A stretch of DNA of 64,000 nucleotides from Actinacidiphila glaucinigra (lineage in GTDB: Bacteria; Actinomycetota; Actinomycetes; Streptomycetales; Streptomycetaceae): NCBI RefSeq assembly GCF_900188405.1, contig NZ_FZOF01000014.1, forward strand, positions 62,001 through 126,000, given 5' to 3'. The notes beneath the pieces are model-generated. The model did no database searches. It was not told the origin of the DNA and was given only the letters and a program-made list of their open reading frames with translations. The first letter of the stretch is position 1. Each line of letters opens with the position of its first letter. Positions 15,543 to 23,953 of the stretch are shown here, one piece after another. Made by a program: the position numbers and the translations under genes.

Positions 15543-18290
15543 TCAACGGTGGGCGGGGAACTCCACGACCTGCTGGTAGGTCGGGCGGTTCTGCCAGCTG
15601 ATCTTGCCGTGCTTGATGCCGCCGAGGGTGCGGTGGATGACCGTGTCGGCGCACCACTGGTCGCCGGCCGAGCAGTTCTCGTCACCCGGGTACACCTGCG
15701 CGGACGTCCGCGCGGCGGCCTGCTTGAGGGTGCCGGTCAGCACGTCCCGGCAGGCCGCGAGGTCGCCGCCGCCGCAATAGGTGCGGGCCAGGCCGCCCCG
15801 CACGGGTTCGCCGAGCACCGCCCGTATGTCCTTGTCGACATAGGACCACCAGCCGTACTGGAAGGCGCTGCCGGCGTGCGAGCCGGTCGGGCCGTGCCCG
15901 GCCGAGGGTGCCTCGTCCACCGTGAGGTTGGCGGTCAGCGCCCCGTACAGCTCGCTCCCCAGGCCCGGTTCGAACTGGGCCTTGACCAGCAGCGGCCACC
16001 ACGCGTCCATGATCCGCACCGCGTCGGCGTCGGCGTAGGTGTGCGAACCCGGTGAGGTCTCCCGGCGCTTGGCACCGGCGGTCACCCAGTCGGAGAGCTT
16101 GGTGACGGCCGCGGACACCGCGGGATCGGAGACCGTGCCGCTGCGCAGCACCTTGAGCAGGTCGGGCAGCACGTCCTCGCCGCGCAGGTCGGTCAGCGCC
16201 GCGTCGGCCATCGCCTTGGTGAGCTGGGCCCGTGTGACGCCGCCCGCCGCGACCAGCTTCTTCACCCGGTCGTCCAGGAGGTTGCCGCGGTGCACCGAGC
16301 CGTTGCCGAACCCGGCCGCGTCGTAGTCCTTGGCCTGCCGGTTGTTCCACGACACGTAGTAGTCCTGGCCGACGGACTGCGGGTGCTCCGAGGCGGGCGT
16401 GTGGTCGGCGGTGTTGTGGGCGGGGTCGAAGCCGCTCCACTCGTAGGCGGGCTCGGCCCGTACCGGGAAGGTCGGGTCGACGTCGGCGGCCCGCACCGGG
16501 TTGGCGCCGCTGTTGAAGTAGGCGGCCTCCCGGGAGTCGGCGTAGAACCAGTTGAAGGTGTAGTTGATGTGCTGCACGGCCTGCTGGAAGGAGGCCGCGT
16601 CGGTGACGGCGGCCGGGTCGTTGAGCATCTGGAAGCCGACGACCGAGTCGGCCTCGTGCATGTAGGAACTGCGCAGCGCCACGTAGGCGACCTTCTTGCC
16701 GCCGACCGTCGCCCGGTGCGTCACCGGGCCGTACTTGGTGCGGTATATCTGCATCCGGTAGGAGCCGGCGGCGGTGCCGTCCGCGGTGGTGGGCTTCCAG
16801 GAGTTGCCGCGCTCCAGCTTCTCCATGGCCGTGCAGGTGCCCCGGTAGAGGTAGTGGACGTCGTCCTGGCAGAGCTCCACCGTGTAGGTGTCGGTGATGT
16901 CCTGGGCCGAGGTGGTGGCGCTCCACGCGTAGTCCTGGCCGCGGCCCAGCTCCACGTACATGCTCAGCCCCGCGAAGGAGGCGCCGCGGGCGCTGATCCC
17001 GGGGCCCTGGATCTCCTGGAGCATCAGCAGCTGTGGCGCGAAGTAGCCGGTCTGCGGGCCGAAGACGGCGATCGGGTGGCCGCTCGCGGTGTGCGCGCCG
17101 CTCACCAGCAGCGCGTTGGACATGCCCCGGGTGTTCGCGGACAGGGCCGTGGTGGTGGCGCTCTTCGAGGCCGCGGACGCCTTCGCGGTGCCGGCGCTGC
17201 CGGTGCGGTCGTAGACCAGCGGCTCCACCGTGACGCTCCCGGCGTCGGGCAGTGCCAGCCCCCGCGGGTTCTCCGGCCGGACGGCGTAGGGGAAGCTCTC
17301 GCCGTCGTGGACGGTCAGGACCGCCTCGGGGTCGTTGCGCTCGCGGAAGGACTCCCAGACCCTGGTGCCCTCGGCGACCCCGTACTTCTGCTGGGCGGCC
17401 AGCAGGGACAGCGCGTTGGTCACCTCTCCGCCGCCCCCGGTGCCGAACAGCGCGCCGATCACGGAGGCCAGGGCGATCAGGTCGGTGGACTTGAACCTCT
17501 CGATGGTTCCGGCGTTGGTGATGGCGTCCTTGTGGCCGGTCAGCACGTACTCACCGGGGAAGTAGCGGCCGCTGTCGGAGGCCGCGATGTAGGCGTTGAT
17601 CCCGTCGACGTAGGCGTTGACGTCGGCCAGCGCCTGCCGGCCGCGCTCGCCGTTCTGCGTGGCGATCCAGTCGATCTGGGCCTGCAGGTCCTCCTCGGTG
17701 TACGGCGCGGCGCGCCAGAACTCCTGCTCCAGCCCCTGGTTGGCGGGGGCGCCGCCGGCGAACGAGGTCAACTGGCCGCGTCCCACGTGCCGGAACAGGT
17801 CCATCAGCCACAGCCGGTCCTGCGCCGCGGCGTACCCGGCGCCGAACTCCGTGCCGTACCGGGTCGTGCCGGAGATGTGCGGCACGCCCGTCTTCTTGTC
17901 GCGGGTGATCGTCACGTCGCTGCGGGGGGAGGTCGTCGAGGCGACCTGCCCGGCCGGGACCCCGAAGGAGGCGTCGTTGAAGAAGTTGTTGATCGTGGCG
18001 TCGGTGAGGTTCTGGTACCCGCCGGCCAGGTTCGCGTACGGCCCGAGCTGGTCCTCCGCGTGCTCCGGCTGGGTGCCGAAGATCTGGTTCAGCAGGATCT
18101 GGGCGAGGGTGGCGTTGCCGTTCTCGCCGGGCGGCAGGATGTCCGAGCACCGCCCCTGGCAGTAGTCGGTGACGGGGGCGGCGTGCGCCGCCATGGGCAG
18201 CGGCGCGACGAGGCTCGCCCCCAGAGCGAGGACGGCCGCCGCGGCGGCCGTCCTGATTTTTGTTCTGAACCTGCCAAACCTGGATCGCAT
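15543..18290 (-). CDS. Secreted penicillin-acylase-family (Ntn-hydrolase) amidase
   Basis: A 915-residue secreted N-terminal-nucleophile hydrolase. Residues 1-37 are a signal peptide (basic start, AAAAAVLALGASLVAPL core, cleavage near AAHA). The alpha chain runs to about 390. The nucleophile Ser is at about 391 in GMSNALLVSGAHTASGHPI, followed by the oxyanion and substrate blocks YVELGRGQDYAWSATTSAQD and NRQAKD. The Ala/Ser/Thr-rich segment about 360-388 looks like the excised linker. The family includes beta-lactam acylases, aculeacin-type lipopeptide acylases and N-acyl-homoserine-lactone acylases; specificity is not readable. The residue before the nucleophile is Met rather than the more usual Gly. 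The ATG at 18290 has GGAGG seven bases upstream; an in-frame GTG at 18296 is less likely. Confidence 0.9.
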   Translation of the reverse strand: MRSRFGRFRTKIRTAAAAAVLALGASLVAPLPMAAHAAPVTDYCQGRCSDILPPGENGNATLAQILLNQIFGTQPEHAEDQLGPYANLAGGYQNLTDATINNFFNDASFGVPAGQVASTTSPRSDVTITRDKKTGVPHISGTTRYGTEFGAGYAAAQDRLWLMDLFRHVGRGQLTSFAGGAPANQGLEQEFWRAAPYTEEDLQAQIDWIATQNGERGRQALADVNAYVDGINAYIAASDSGRYFPGEYVLTGHKDAITNAGTIERFKSTDLIALASVIGALFGTGGGGEVTNALSLLAAQQKYGVAEGTRVWESFRERNDPEAVLTVHDGESFPYAVRPENPRGLALPDAGSVTVEPLVYDRTGSAGTAKASAASKSATTTALSANTRGMSNALLVSGAHTASGHPIAVFGPQTGYFAPQLLMLQEIQGPGISARGASFAGLSMYVELGRGQDYAWSATTSAQDITDTYTVELCQDDVHYLYRGTCTAMEKLERGNSWKPTTADGTAAGSYRMQIYRTKYGPVTHRATVGGKKVAYVALRSSYMHEADSVVGFQMLNDPAAVTDAASFQQAVQHINYTFNWFYADSREAAYFNSGANPVRAADVDPTFPVRAEPAYEWSGFDPAHNTADHTPASEHPQSVGQDYYVSWNNRQAKDYDAAGFGNGSVHRGNLLDDRVKKLVAAGGVTRAQLTKAMADAALTDLRGEDVLPDLLKVLRSGTVSDPAVSAAVTKLSDWVTAGAKRRETSPGSHTYADADAVRIMDAWWPLLVKAQFEPGLGSELYGALTANLTVDEAPSAGHGPTGSHAGSAFQYGWWSYVDKDIRAVLGEPVRGGLARTYCGGGDLAACRDVLTGTLKQAAARTSAQVYPGDENCSAGDQWCADTVIHRTLGGIKHGKISWQNRPTYQQVVEFPAHR

Positions 18291-18478
18291 GACCACTCCT
18301 CCCGAAGCGCGGTGTGACGCAGGTTACTTCGAAATATGACCGCCGAGTAAGGTGAACATGCGTCACGTTTCAGCTACGCCATCCCGGCTGGAACTCGCCG
18401 CCTCGGGGATGGATCCGGAACGCCGTCCGTTACGTCCATTCGAAAGCGATGCGACACCGACGACGGAGGTGGCACACC

Positions 18479-19078
18479 ATGGCCGGATTCCGGAGCCTCG
18501 CCAGACAGGTGCGCGATCCCCGGCGCTCCCCCACCCAGCGCCGCACCTACCTGCGCAGGTGCCTCGAGCGCTTCGCGCCGTACGGGCACCGCGCGACCTG
18601 GGACCACCTGTGCACCGGCGCGGGGATCGCGCCCGACGACCGCGAGCCGGACCCGGTCCGGCTCGTCACGGCCCTCGCGGAACTGGAGGAGGCGCGGGCG
18701 GTCTGGCTCACCTACGAGCGGGAGTTCGCGGCCCGTCGCAAGGAGGAGAAGTTCTACGGCATCCGGCAGCCCGGCGCGCTCGACGACTGGCACCGGCGCA
18801 CCTGGGGCGGCAACGGGGTCGCCTGGTGCGAGGACCCCCGCGTCCACCCGGACGACCGGCTGGCGGACGTCCTTCGGCGCCTCATCGCGGCGATCGACGC
18901 GGGGCCCGGGGCGGGGTGCCCGGTCTGCGGCGAGGAGCGGCTGCGGTGGCGCAACGGGCTCAACCACTACCCCGGGGCGGGGCCCGTGTGCGGGCGGTGC
19001 GGGATCGTCGTGCCGGTGCCGGTGCTTTGCGAGGCGGCGCTGGTGGGGGCCAGGGGGGCGCTCGTCCCTTCGGGATGA
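18479..19078 (+). CDS. Conserved hypothetical protein with a C-terminal four-Cys zinc site
   Basis: A 199-residue basic, soluble protein. The body (1-130) is helical and rich in Arg and Trp (RTYLRRCLERFAPYG, TWDHLCTGAG, FYGIRQPGALDDWHRRTWGG). Near the C-terminus CPVCGEE and later CGRCG give a C-x2-C ... C-x2-C set with about 20 residues between, which should bind one zinc ion as a ribbon. I do not recognise the family; nucleic-acid or protein binding is plausible. GGAGGT eight bases before the ATG at 18479 fixes the start. It is divergent from the acylase gene (about 190-bp gap) and is followed by a 1-kb non-coding region. Confidence 0.75.
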   Translation: MAGFRSLARQVRDPRRSPTQRRTYLRRCLERFAPYGHRATWDHLCTGAGIAPDDREPDPVRLVTALAELEEARAVWLTYEREFAARRKEEKFYGIRQPGALDDWHRRTWGGNGVAWCEDPRVHPDDRLADVLRRLIAAIDAGPGAGCPVCGEERLRWRNGLNHYPGAGPVCGRCGIVVPVPVLCEAALVGARGALVPSG

Positions 19079-19161
19079 GCCGACGCGGGGCCGCGTGGTT
19101 GTGTGCGGCGCCGTTGTGGTTGCGGGCGGCTGCGCCGGGCTGCCCGGTGGTCGTGTGCGGC

Positions 19162-19218
19162 TCCGTTGCGCCTGCGGCGGGCTGTCCCCCGCCCGCCCTC
19201 CCGATTACCCGGCACGGT
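19162..19218 (-). repeat. Intergenic GC-rich palindromic repeat, copy A
   Basis: On the minus strand this matches copy B at 19913-19969. Its own core is the hairpin GGCGGGC-loop-GCCCGCC (19176-19197). It lies about 100 bases after the stop of the zinc-site protein and may end that transcript. Confidence 0.6.
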
Positions 19219-19364
19219 CAGTGACCGCCTCGCTGCGTACGTTTGGGGTCGGGGCCGCGCCGGCGCACGTCCTCAACGCTCGCGGTTTAGCCCAACATCA
19301 TTCCGCGCCCGGGTCCGCCGCTCGTCGTTTCCGGGCGCACCCCGCCACACCCCCTCCCGTCTGT

Positions 19365-19389
19365 TGGGGCGCATGACGGCCGGAGGGGG
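19365..19389. repeat. Inner inverted-repeat arm, left
   Basis: Begins TGGGGCGCATGACGGCCGG. It is complementary at 23 of 25 positions to 19710-19734, without gaps, forming the middle layer of the nested palindrome. Confidence 0.65.
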
Positions 19390-19709
19390 GTGATGGGGGG
19401 ACGCCCCTCCCCGCACCGCTGGGAGCCGCCCCCAGCGGGGGTCCCCGGCCGCAGGCCGAGATCGGTACCTCCCACGGGACAGCAGGCGCAACTCGCCCAC
19501 CGGCGCTCGCAGGGTTTGCCTATGTCACGGCGACGCTGAAAGTCACGAGGCGGCACATCACGACGAGCGCCGGTTTGGGAACCCACCCCACGAGAACGCT
19601 CCTGGTCGAAGGCCGAATGGCCCCAGCTACCCCTTCAAGGGGCCCCCAAGGAGGACCTGAAGGCCGTGGGCGTTCAGTAGACACGTGCGGCAACCCCGGA
19701 CCGCCCTCT

Positions 19710-19734
19710 CCCCCTCCGGCCGTCAGCCGCCCCA
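19710..19734. repeat. Inner inverted-repeat arm, right
   Basis: Complement of 19365-19389 with two mismatches. About 320 bases separate the arms. Confidence 0.65.
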
Positions 19735-19912
19735 CGATACGGAGGGGGCGGGGTCGGAGGGGTGGGCGTTCTGGACGCTGACGTGTATTTGTTGTGCGGC
19801 ACAGACGGCCACGACAAGTACCGCCCGCCATGCACATAAATATGCGGTACAGAATGCCCAGCCCCGGAGGCCCCGCCCCCGGCCCACCACGCACGCGCGC
19901 AGGCCCGCACCA

Positions 19913-19969
19913 ACCGCGCCGGGCAATCGGGAGGGCGGGCGGGAGAACCGCCCGCCGCAGGCGCAAACG
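19913..19969 (+). repeat. Intergenic GC-rich palindromic repeat, copy B
   Basis: Contains a perfect 9-bp stem, GGCGGGCGG (19934-19942) and CCGCCCGCC (19948-19956), closed by a GAGAA loop, followed by GCAGGCGCAAACGACCCG. Copy A is its inverted partner and a third copy with the same order of elements lies at 28530-28582. Confidence 0.6.
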
Positions 19970-20115
19970 ACCCGCACCCGACAACGGGCCCCGGACAACG
20001 GACCCCGGACCGGAAAGCGCACCGCACCCCGCCGTACTGACACCCCACCGGGGACGATGCGACGATGCACCCCCAGGCAACGCACACCCTCGCGCGAAGA
20101 GGACGGGACCGGCCC

Positions 20116-21561
20116 ATGGCTGAGCTGCACGATCTGACGGCGCTGGAGCAGGGGAAGGCGATCAGGGCCGGGGAGGTCTCCCCGACGGAACTCGCCGAGC
20201 ACTATCTGGACCGCGTCGACCGGCACAACGACACCCTCGGCGCGTTCATCACCGTCACCCCGGAGATCGCCCGCAAGCAGGCCGCCGACGCCGAGTCGGA
20301 GGCGCTCGCGGCCCGGCGTGACGACGGCCGGCGGCCCCTGTCGCCGCTGCACGGCGTCCCGGTCCCGGTCAAGGACCTCAACTTCGTGGCCGGCGTGCGC
20401 TGCACCCTGGGTTCGCAGGCGTACGCCGACCACGTGCCGGACGTCGACGACCACGTCGCCGCCAAGCTGCGCGCGGCCGGCACGGTGCTGCTGGGCAAGA
20501 CCAACACCCCGGAGTTCGGGCTGCCCTGCTACACCGAGAACAGGCTGGCCCCGCCCGCCCGCACCCCGTGGGACCTGGAGCGGTCCGCCGGCGGCTCCAG
20601 CGGCGGGGCCGCGGCCGCGGTCGCCGGGGGCCTCGCACCCCTCGCGCAGGGCAGCGACGGCGGCGGTTCGATCCGCATCCCCGCCTCCGTGTGCGGCCTG
20701 TTCGGCATCAAGCCCAGCCGGGGAAGGGTGAGCGCGGGCCCGGTGCAGCACGACGTGAGCGGTCTGAGCGGCAGCGGCCCGATCGCCCGTACGGTCGCGG
20801 ACGCGGCGGCCCTGCTCGACGTCCTGGCGGGCCCGATGCCGGGCGACCCGTACAGCGCGCCCCCGCTGCCGCGGGGCGAGTCCTTCTCCTCGTACGTCGG
20901 CCGCGACCCGGGGACGCTGCGCGTCGTCGGGCTGCCCCAGCCCCCCGTGCCCGGGGTCGGGCTGCACCCGGACTGCCGTGCCGCGTACGACGGCGCCGCC
21001 GAGCTGCTGCGCGGGCTGGGCCACCAGGTGGACGAGGTCGAACTGCCCGTGGACGACGCGATCCTGCACGCCTTCACCCGGGTGTGGGGCGTGATGGCCA
21101 CCGTCTACCCGGTGGCGCCGGAGCAGGAGGAACTGCTGATGCCGCTCACCCGGCACCTGCGCGCCGAGGGCGGCAAGGTGAGCGGCCCCGACTTCGCCGC
21201 GTCGCTGTACGCGTTCCGGGCGCTGGGGCAGCTCATCGCCGACGCTCTGCTCTCCTCGTACGACGTCGTGCTGACGCCGACGCTGGCGCGGCCCCCGGCC
21301 TTCGTGGGGAGCGCGGGTCTGCGGAACGACGGGGACCCGGCGGCGGAGTTCGCGGGGTTGGCCGGTTACACGCCGTTCACGCCGATCTTCAACGCCACCG
21401 GGCAGCCGGCCGTGAACGTGCCGCTGCACTGGACGGAGGAGGGGCTGCCGATCGGTGTGATGTTCGGCGGCCGCTACGGGGACGAGGCGACGCTCATCTC
21501 GCTGTCGGCGCAGCTGGAGTCGGCCCGTCCGTGGGCCGGCCGCAGGCCCGCGATCTGGTAG
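20116..21561 (+). CDS. Amidase signature enzyme
   Basis: A 481-residue amidase-signature hydrolase (amide to acid plus ammonia or amine). The Ser-cisSer-Lys triad is in place: Lys in VPVPVKDLNFV (about 85), and both serines in the glycine/serine-rich block around SAGGSSGGAAAAVAGG (about 160-175), then QGSDGGGSIRIPAS. Length is normal for the family, which includes nylon oligomer, indoleacetamide and peptide amidases and GatA. The substrate is not evident; GatA is unlikely because no gatB or gatC is nearby. Start at ATG 20116 (MAELHDLTALEQG); the preceding GACGGGACCGG is a weak binding site. Its last 68 bases overlap the convergent SoxR gene. Confidence 0.9.
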   Translation: MAELHDLTALEQGKAIRAGEVSPTELAEHYLDRVDRHNDTLGAFITVTPEIARKQAADAESEALAARRDDGRRPLSPLHGVPVPVKDLNFVAGVRCTLGSQAYADHVPDVDDHVAAKLRAAGTVLLGKTNTPEFGLPCYTENRLAPPARTPWDLERSAGGSSGGAAAAVAGGLAPLAQGSDGGGSIRIPASVCGLFGIKPSRGRVSAGPVQHDVSGLSGSGPIARTVADAAALLDVLAGPMPGDPYSAPPLPRGESFSSYVGRDPGTLRVVGLPQPPVPGVGLHPDCRAAYDGAAELLRGLGHQVDEVELPVDDAILHAFTRVWGVMATVYPVAPEQEELLMPLTRHLRAEGGKVSGPDFAASLYAFRALGQLIADALLSSYDVVLTPTLARPPAFVGSAGLRNDGDPAAEFAGLAGYTPFTPIFNATGQPAVNVPLHWTEEGLPIGVMFGGRYGDEATLISLSAQLESARPWAGRRPAIW

Positions 21562-22036
21562 CGGGTGCGGGGCGCGGCGGCTCCGTGCCGAGCAGCCGCC
21601 GCGCGCCGGGCCCCTGGTCGCCGAGCGCGTCGCCGGGGTTGGACAGGGCGCAGCGGTCCAGGGAGAGGCAGCCGCAGCCGATGCAGTCGTCCAGGCTGTC
21701 GCGGAGCGCGGTGAGCCGGTCGATGCGGGCGTCGAGTTCGGCGCGCCATCCCGCGGAGAGCCGGGCCCAGTCGGAACGGTCCGGGGTGCGGCCCTCGGGC
21801 AGGCCGTCCAGTGCCTCGCGAATCGCGGCGAGCGGCATGCCGACCCGCTGGGAGGCCCGGATGAAGGCGACGCGGCGCAGGGTGTCGCGGGTGTAGCGGC
21901 GCTGGTTGCCGGTGGTGCGGCGGCTGCGGATCAGGCCCTGGGCCTCGTAGTAGCGCAGTGCCGAGACGGCGGCGCCGCTGCGTCCGCTCAGCTGGCCGAC
22001 GGTCAGTTCACGGTGCTCGCCGGGGATCCTCGCCAC
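21494..22036 (-). CDS. soxR: Redox-sensing MerR-family activator SoxR
   Basis: A 180-residue MerR regulator. The winged helix is at about 10-80 (LTVGQLSGRSGAAVSALRYYEAQGLIRSRR), then the dimer helix, then the [2Fe-2S] ligand cluster CIGCGCLSLDRC (C-x2-C-x-C-x5-C, about 116-127). This is the SoxR arrangement; in streptomycetes SoxR responds to redox-active antibiotics such as actinorhodin and induces small target sets. The C-terminal 45 residues after the cluster are Pro/Arg-rich and run 68 bases into the convergent amidase gene. GTG at 22036, 9 bases after the GT87 stop, suggests read-through from that gene. I see no SoxR box (paired CCTCAAGT type) beside it, so its targets are elsewhere. Confidence 0.93.
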   Translation of the reverse strand: MARIPGEHRELTVGQLSGRSGAAVSALRYYEAQGLIRSRRTTGNQRRYTRDTLRRVAFIRASQRVGMPLAAIREALDGLPEGRTPDRSDWARLSAGWRAELDARIDRLTALRDSLDDCIGCGCLSLDRCALSNPGDALGDQGPGARRLLGTEPPRPAPATRSRACGRPTDGPTPAAPTAR

Positions 22037-22045
22037 GTCCCGACT

Positions 22046-23365
22046 CTACTTGCGGCGCGGGACGCTCGTGCGCCACAACCGGACGCAGGAGACGAGCGCG
22101 GCGGCGACCAGCAGGGCGTTGCGGACGGCGACGATGGCGGCGCCCTGCCAGGTGGCGGCGGTGACGTCCGTGAAGAACAGCGGGTAGTCGACCGTGGTGA
22201 CGGCGGTGGCGAGCAGCACCAGGGCGGCGACCGGCCGCTGGGTGGTCTGCCGCATGGTCAGGCACACCGCGCCGAGGCCGATCAGCCACACCAGGTACTG
22301 GGGGCTGATGACCCGGCTGGTGACGGTGAACAGGAGCACGGCGGCCAGCGCGGCGTCGTACGGCGTGGCCGGGGTCCAACGGGCGGCCTTCATGCGCCAG
22401 ATCAGCAGCCACAGCAGGGCGATCCCGGTGAGCAGGAGGGAGGCGGTCGTGATCTCGGCGACGTGGGGGCCGGTGAACTCCAGCGAGCCGTAGTGCGCGA
22501 CCACCCGCCCCGGCCAGCCGAACATCTCGGCGACGTGCAGGAAGGTGCCGCCGAGGGACTCGATCTCGACCCCGCGGTGGTGCTGCGCGGACAGGAAGCC
22601 GAAGGCGCCGCGGAAGGCGGTGCACAGCACCAGGAGCAGCCCGCCGGCGGACAGGGCGAGCGCCGTCCAGGTCTGCCGGGTGGTCCGGCCGCGCGGGGTG
22701 CCGAGCACGGTCAGCACGGGCCAGAGCTTGATCAGGGCGGCGATCCCGGCGAGCGCGCCGCCGAGCCGCGGGCGTGCGGGCAGCGCGAGCAGCGCGCCGA
22801 CGGCGATCACGGTGACCATCAGGTCGTACCGGGCGTAGGGCAGGTGCATCAGCAGCGGCAGGGCGAGCGCCCACAGCCACGCGCCGGCGGTGCTGCGGCC
22901 CGGCCGGCCGGTCCCGGCCCGCAGCAGGAGGAGCAGGACGACGGCGTCGGAGGCGAGCGACAGCAGGACGAAGCCCTCGAAGTAGCTGAGCCCGGGCAGC
23001 AGCGCCGGGGCGAGCATCACCAGTGCGGCGCCGGGCGGGTACTGCCAGGTCACGTCGCCGACGGGGAAGGTCCCTTGCGTGAGGCCCTCGCTCCAGTGGC
23101 GGTAGAGGAAGTGCACCTCGCGGGCGATGTCGCCCTGCCCGCTGCGCAGCAGGGCCAGCATGACGACGCGGCTGGCGAGCCAGTAGACGGCGAGCGCGAG
23201 CCAGGTCTGGGGCCAGGTCGCGGGGCGCAGCAGCGCGGTGCGGGCGGCGGCCGGGGAGGGGGTGCCGCCGCCGCTCCGGACCTCCACCGTGTGCCAGTCG
23301 GACGGGCTGGTCTCCGTGGGGGCCTCGGCCACTTCCGTCTCCTCCACCAGCGCGAACAGGGACAT
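22046..23365 (-). CDS. Polytopic GT87-type (mannosyl)transferase
   Basis: A 439-residue membrane protein with about ten hydrophobic helices after a 55-residue polar N-terminus. Loops carry features of the GT-C/GT87 polyprenol-phosphate-mannose-dependent transferases: the DVTWQYPPGAALVML block (about 125-140), LMHLPYARYDLMV, and AALIKLWPVL (about 235). Such enzymes add sugars from lipid-linked donors outside the membrane, for example mannose in lipid glycans or glycoproteins. ATG at 23365 (MSLFALVEE) is chosen, although its ribosome binding site is weak. It lies upstream of soxR in the same direction and is divergent from the MaoC gene. Sugar and acceptor are not known. Confidence 0.82.
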   Translation of the reverse strand: MSLFALVEETEVAEAPTETSPSDWHTVEVRSGGGTPSPAAARTALLRPATWPQTWLALAVYWLASRVVMLALLRSGQGDIAREVHFLYRHWSEGLTQGTFPVGDVTWQYPPGAALVMLAPALLPGLSYFEGFVLLSLASDAVVLLLLLRAGTGRPGRSTAGAWLWALALPLLMHLPYARYDLMVTVIAVGALLALPARPRLGGALAGIAALIKLWPVLTVLGTPRGRTTRQTWTALALSAGGLLLVLCTAFRGAFGFLSAQHHRGVEIESLGGTFLHVAEMFGWPGRVVAHYGSLEFTGPHVAEITTASLLLTGIALLWLLIWRMKAARWTPATPYDAALAAVLLFTVTSRVISPQYLVWLIGLGAVCLTMRQTTQRPVAALVLLATAVTTVDYPLFFTDVTAATWQGAAIVAVRNALLVAAALVSCVRLWRTSVPRRK

Positions 23366-23428
23366 ACGGAGATGAAAGATAGTCACAAACCGGACGAACG
23401 ACCGTTGATACGCGCCGGGTGCGGGGCG

Positions 23429-23458
23429 TTGACAGGGGTCCGCCGCGGACACCATGCT
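23429..23458 (+). promoter_or_regulatory. Promoter of the MaoC gene
   Basis: TTGACA at 23429-23434, an 18-bp spacer, then CATGCT at 23453-23458 resembles a housekeeping-sigma promoter. The TetR-type palindrome starts exactly at its downstream edge, a classical repression layout. Confidence 0.5.
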
Positions 23459-23473
23459 GAGCAAGCGCTTGGA
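23458..23473. promoter_or_regulatory. TetR operator CTGAGC-AAGC-GCTTGG before the MaoC gene
   Basis: Contains the perfect palindrome CAAGCGCTTG. It matches 15 of 16 bases of the site at 24598-24613, which lies before the TetR gene on the other side of the MaoC gene. Confidence 0.7.
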
Positions 23474-23491
23474 CAGTACGGGAGGCATGAC

Positions 23492-23953
23492 ATGGGACAG
23501 CCCAGGATCTTCACCTCGGTCGGCGAACTGAAGGACGCCATCGGGGAGGACCTCGGCACGACCGGCTGGCTGGAGGTCGACCAGAAGCGGATCGACCTGT
23601 TCGCGGACGCCACCGGGGACCACCAGTGGATCCACGTGGATCCGGAGAAGGCGGCCCAGGGCCCCTTCGGCACCACCATCGCGCACGGCTACCTGACGCT
23701 GTCGCTGATCCCCTCCTTCACCCCGGAGCTGCTGCGGGTCGAGGGCGTGAAGATGGGTGTCAACTACGGGGTGAACAAGGTCCGTTTCCCCTCCCCCGTG
23801 CCCGTCGGCTCCCGCCTGCGGGCCGGCGGCCGGATCGCCGAGGTGAGCGAGGTGCCCGGCGGCGCCCAGCTCGTCGTGACGATCACCGTGGAGCGCGAGG
23901 GCGGCGACAAGCCGGTGTGCGTGGCCGAGACGGTCGTCCGCTTCTACCTCTGA
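23492..23953 (+). CDS. MaoC-family hot-dog enoyl-CoA hydratase
   Basis: A 153-residue hot-dog protein with the R-hydratase/MaoC signature: FADATGDHQWIHVDPEKAA (about 37-55, catalytic Asp and His) and GPFGTTIAHGYLTLSLIP (about 57-75). It would hydrate a trans-2-enoyl-CoA to the R-3-hydroxyacyl-CoA. GGGAGG six bases before ATG 23492 fixes the start. The last 10 bases overlap the convergent TetR gene. The upstream operator is shared with that TetR gene, so the two form a regulator-target pair. It may serve the fatty or branched acid pathways encoded on both sides. Confidence 0.92.
   Translation: MGQPRIFTSVGELKDAIGEDLGTTGWLEVDQKRIDLFADATGDHQWIHVDPEKAAQGPFGTTIAHGYLTLSLIPSFTPELLRVEGVKMGVNYGVNKVRFPSPVPVGSRLRAGGRIAEVSEVPGGAQLVVTITVEREGGDKPVCVAETVVRFYL

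Larger units (their letters stand above)
19079..20115. other. One-kilobase non-coding region built as a decayed nested palindrome
   Basis: No convincing gene is present: frames here have no ribosome binding site, and their codon use is not gene-like. Instead it contains three nested inverted pairs with nearly the same centre (about 19535-19565): 19162-19218 with 19913-19969, 19365-19389 with 19710-19734 (23 of 25 bases complementary), and the perfect 11-bp pair 19499-19509 with 19564-19574. A further hairpin, CCGCTGGG with CCCAGCGG, is at about 19418-19440. A separate A+T-rich spot at 19835-19855 lies between GTACCGC and GCGGTAC arms and could be a promoter for the amidase gene, though it is 260 bases upstream. 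Confidence 0.6.

Noticed and set aside
19520..20117. Several minus-strand frames in the 1-kb gap
   Set aside because: No start signals, and they follow the inverted repeats rather than a conserved protein.
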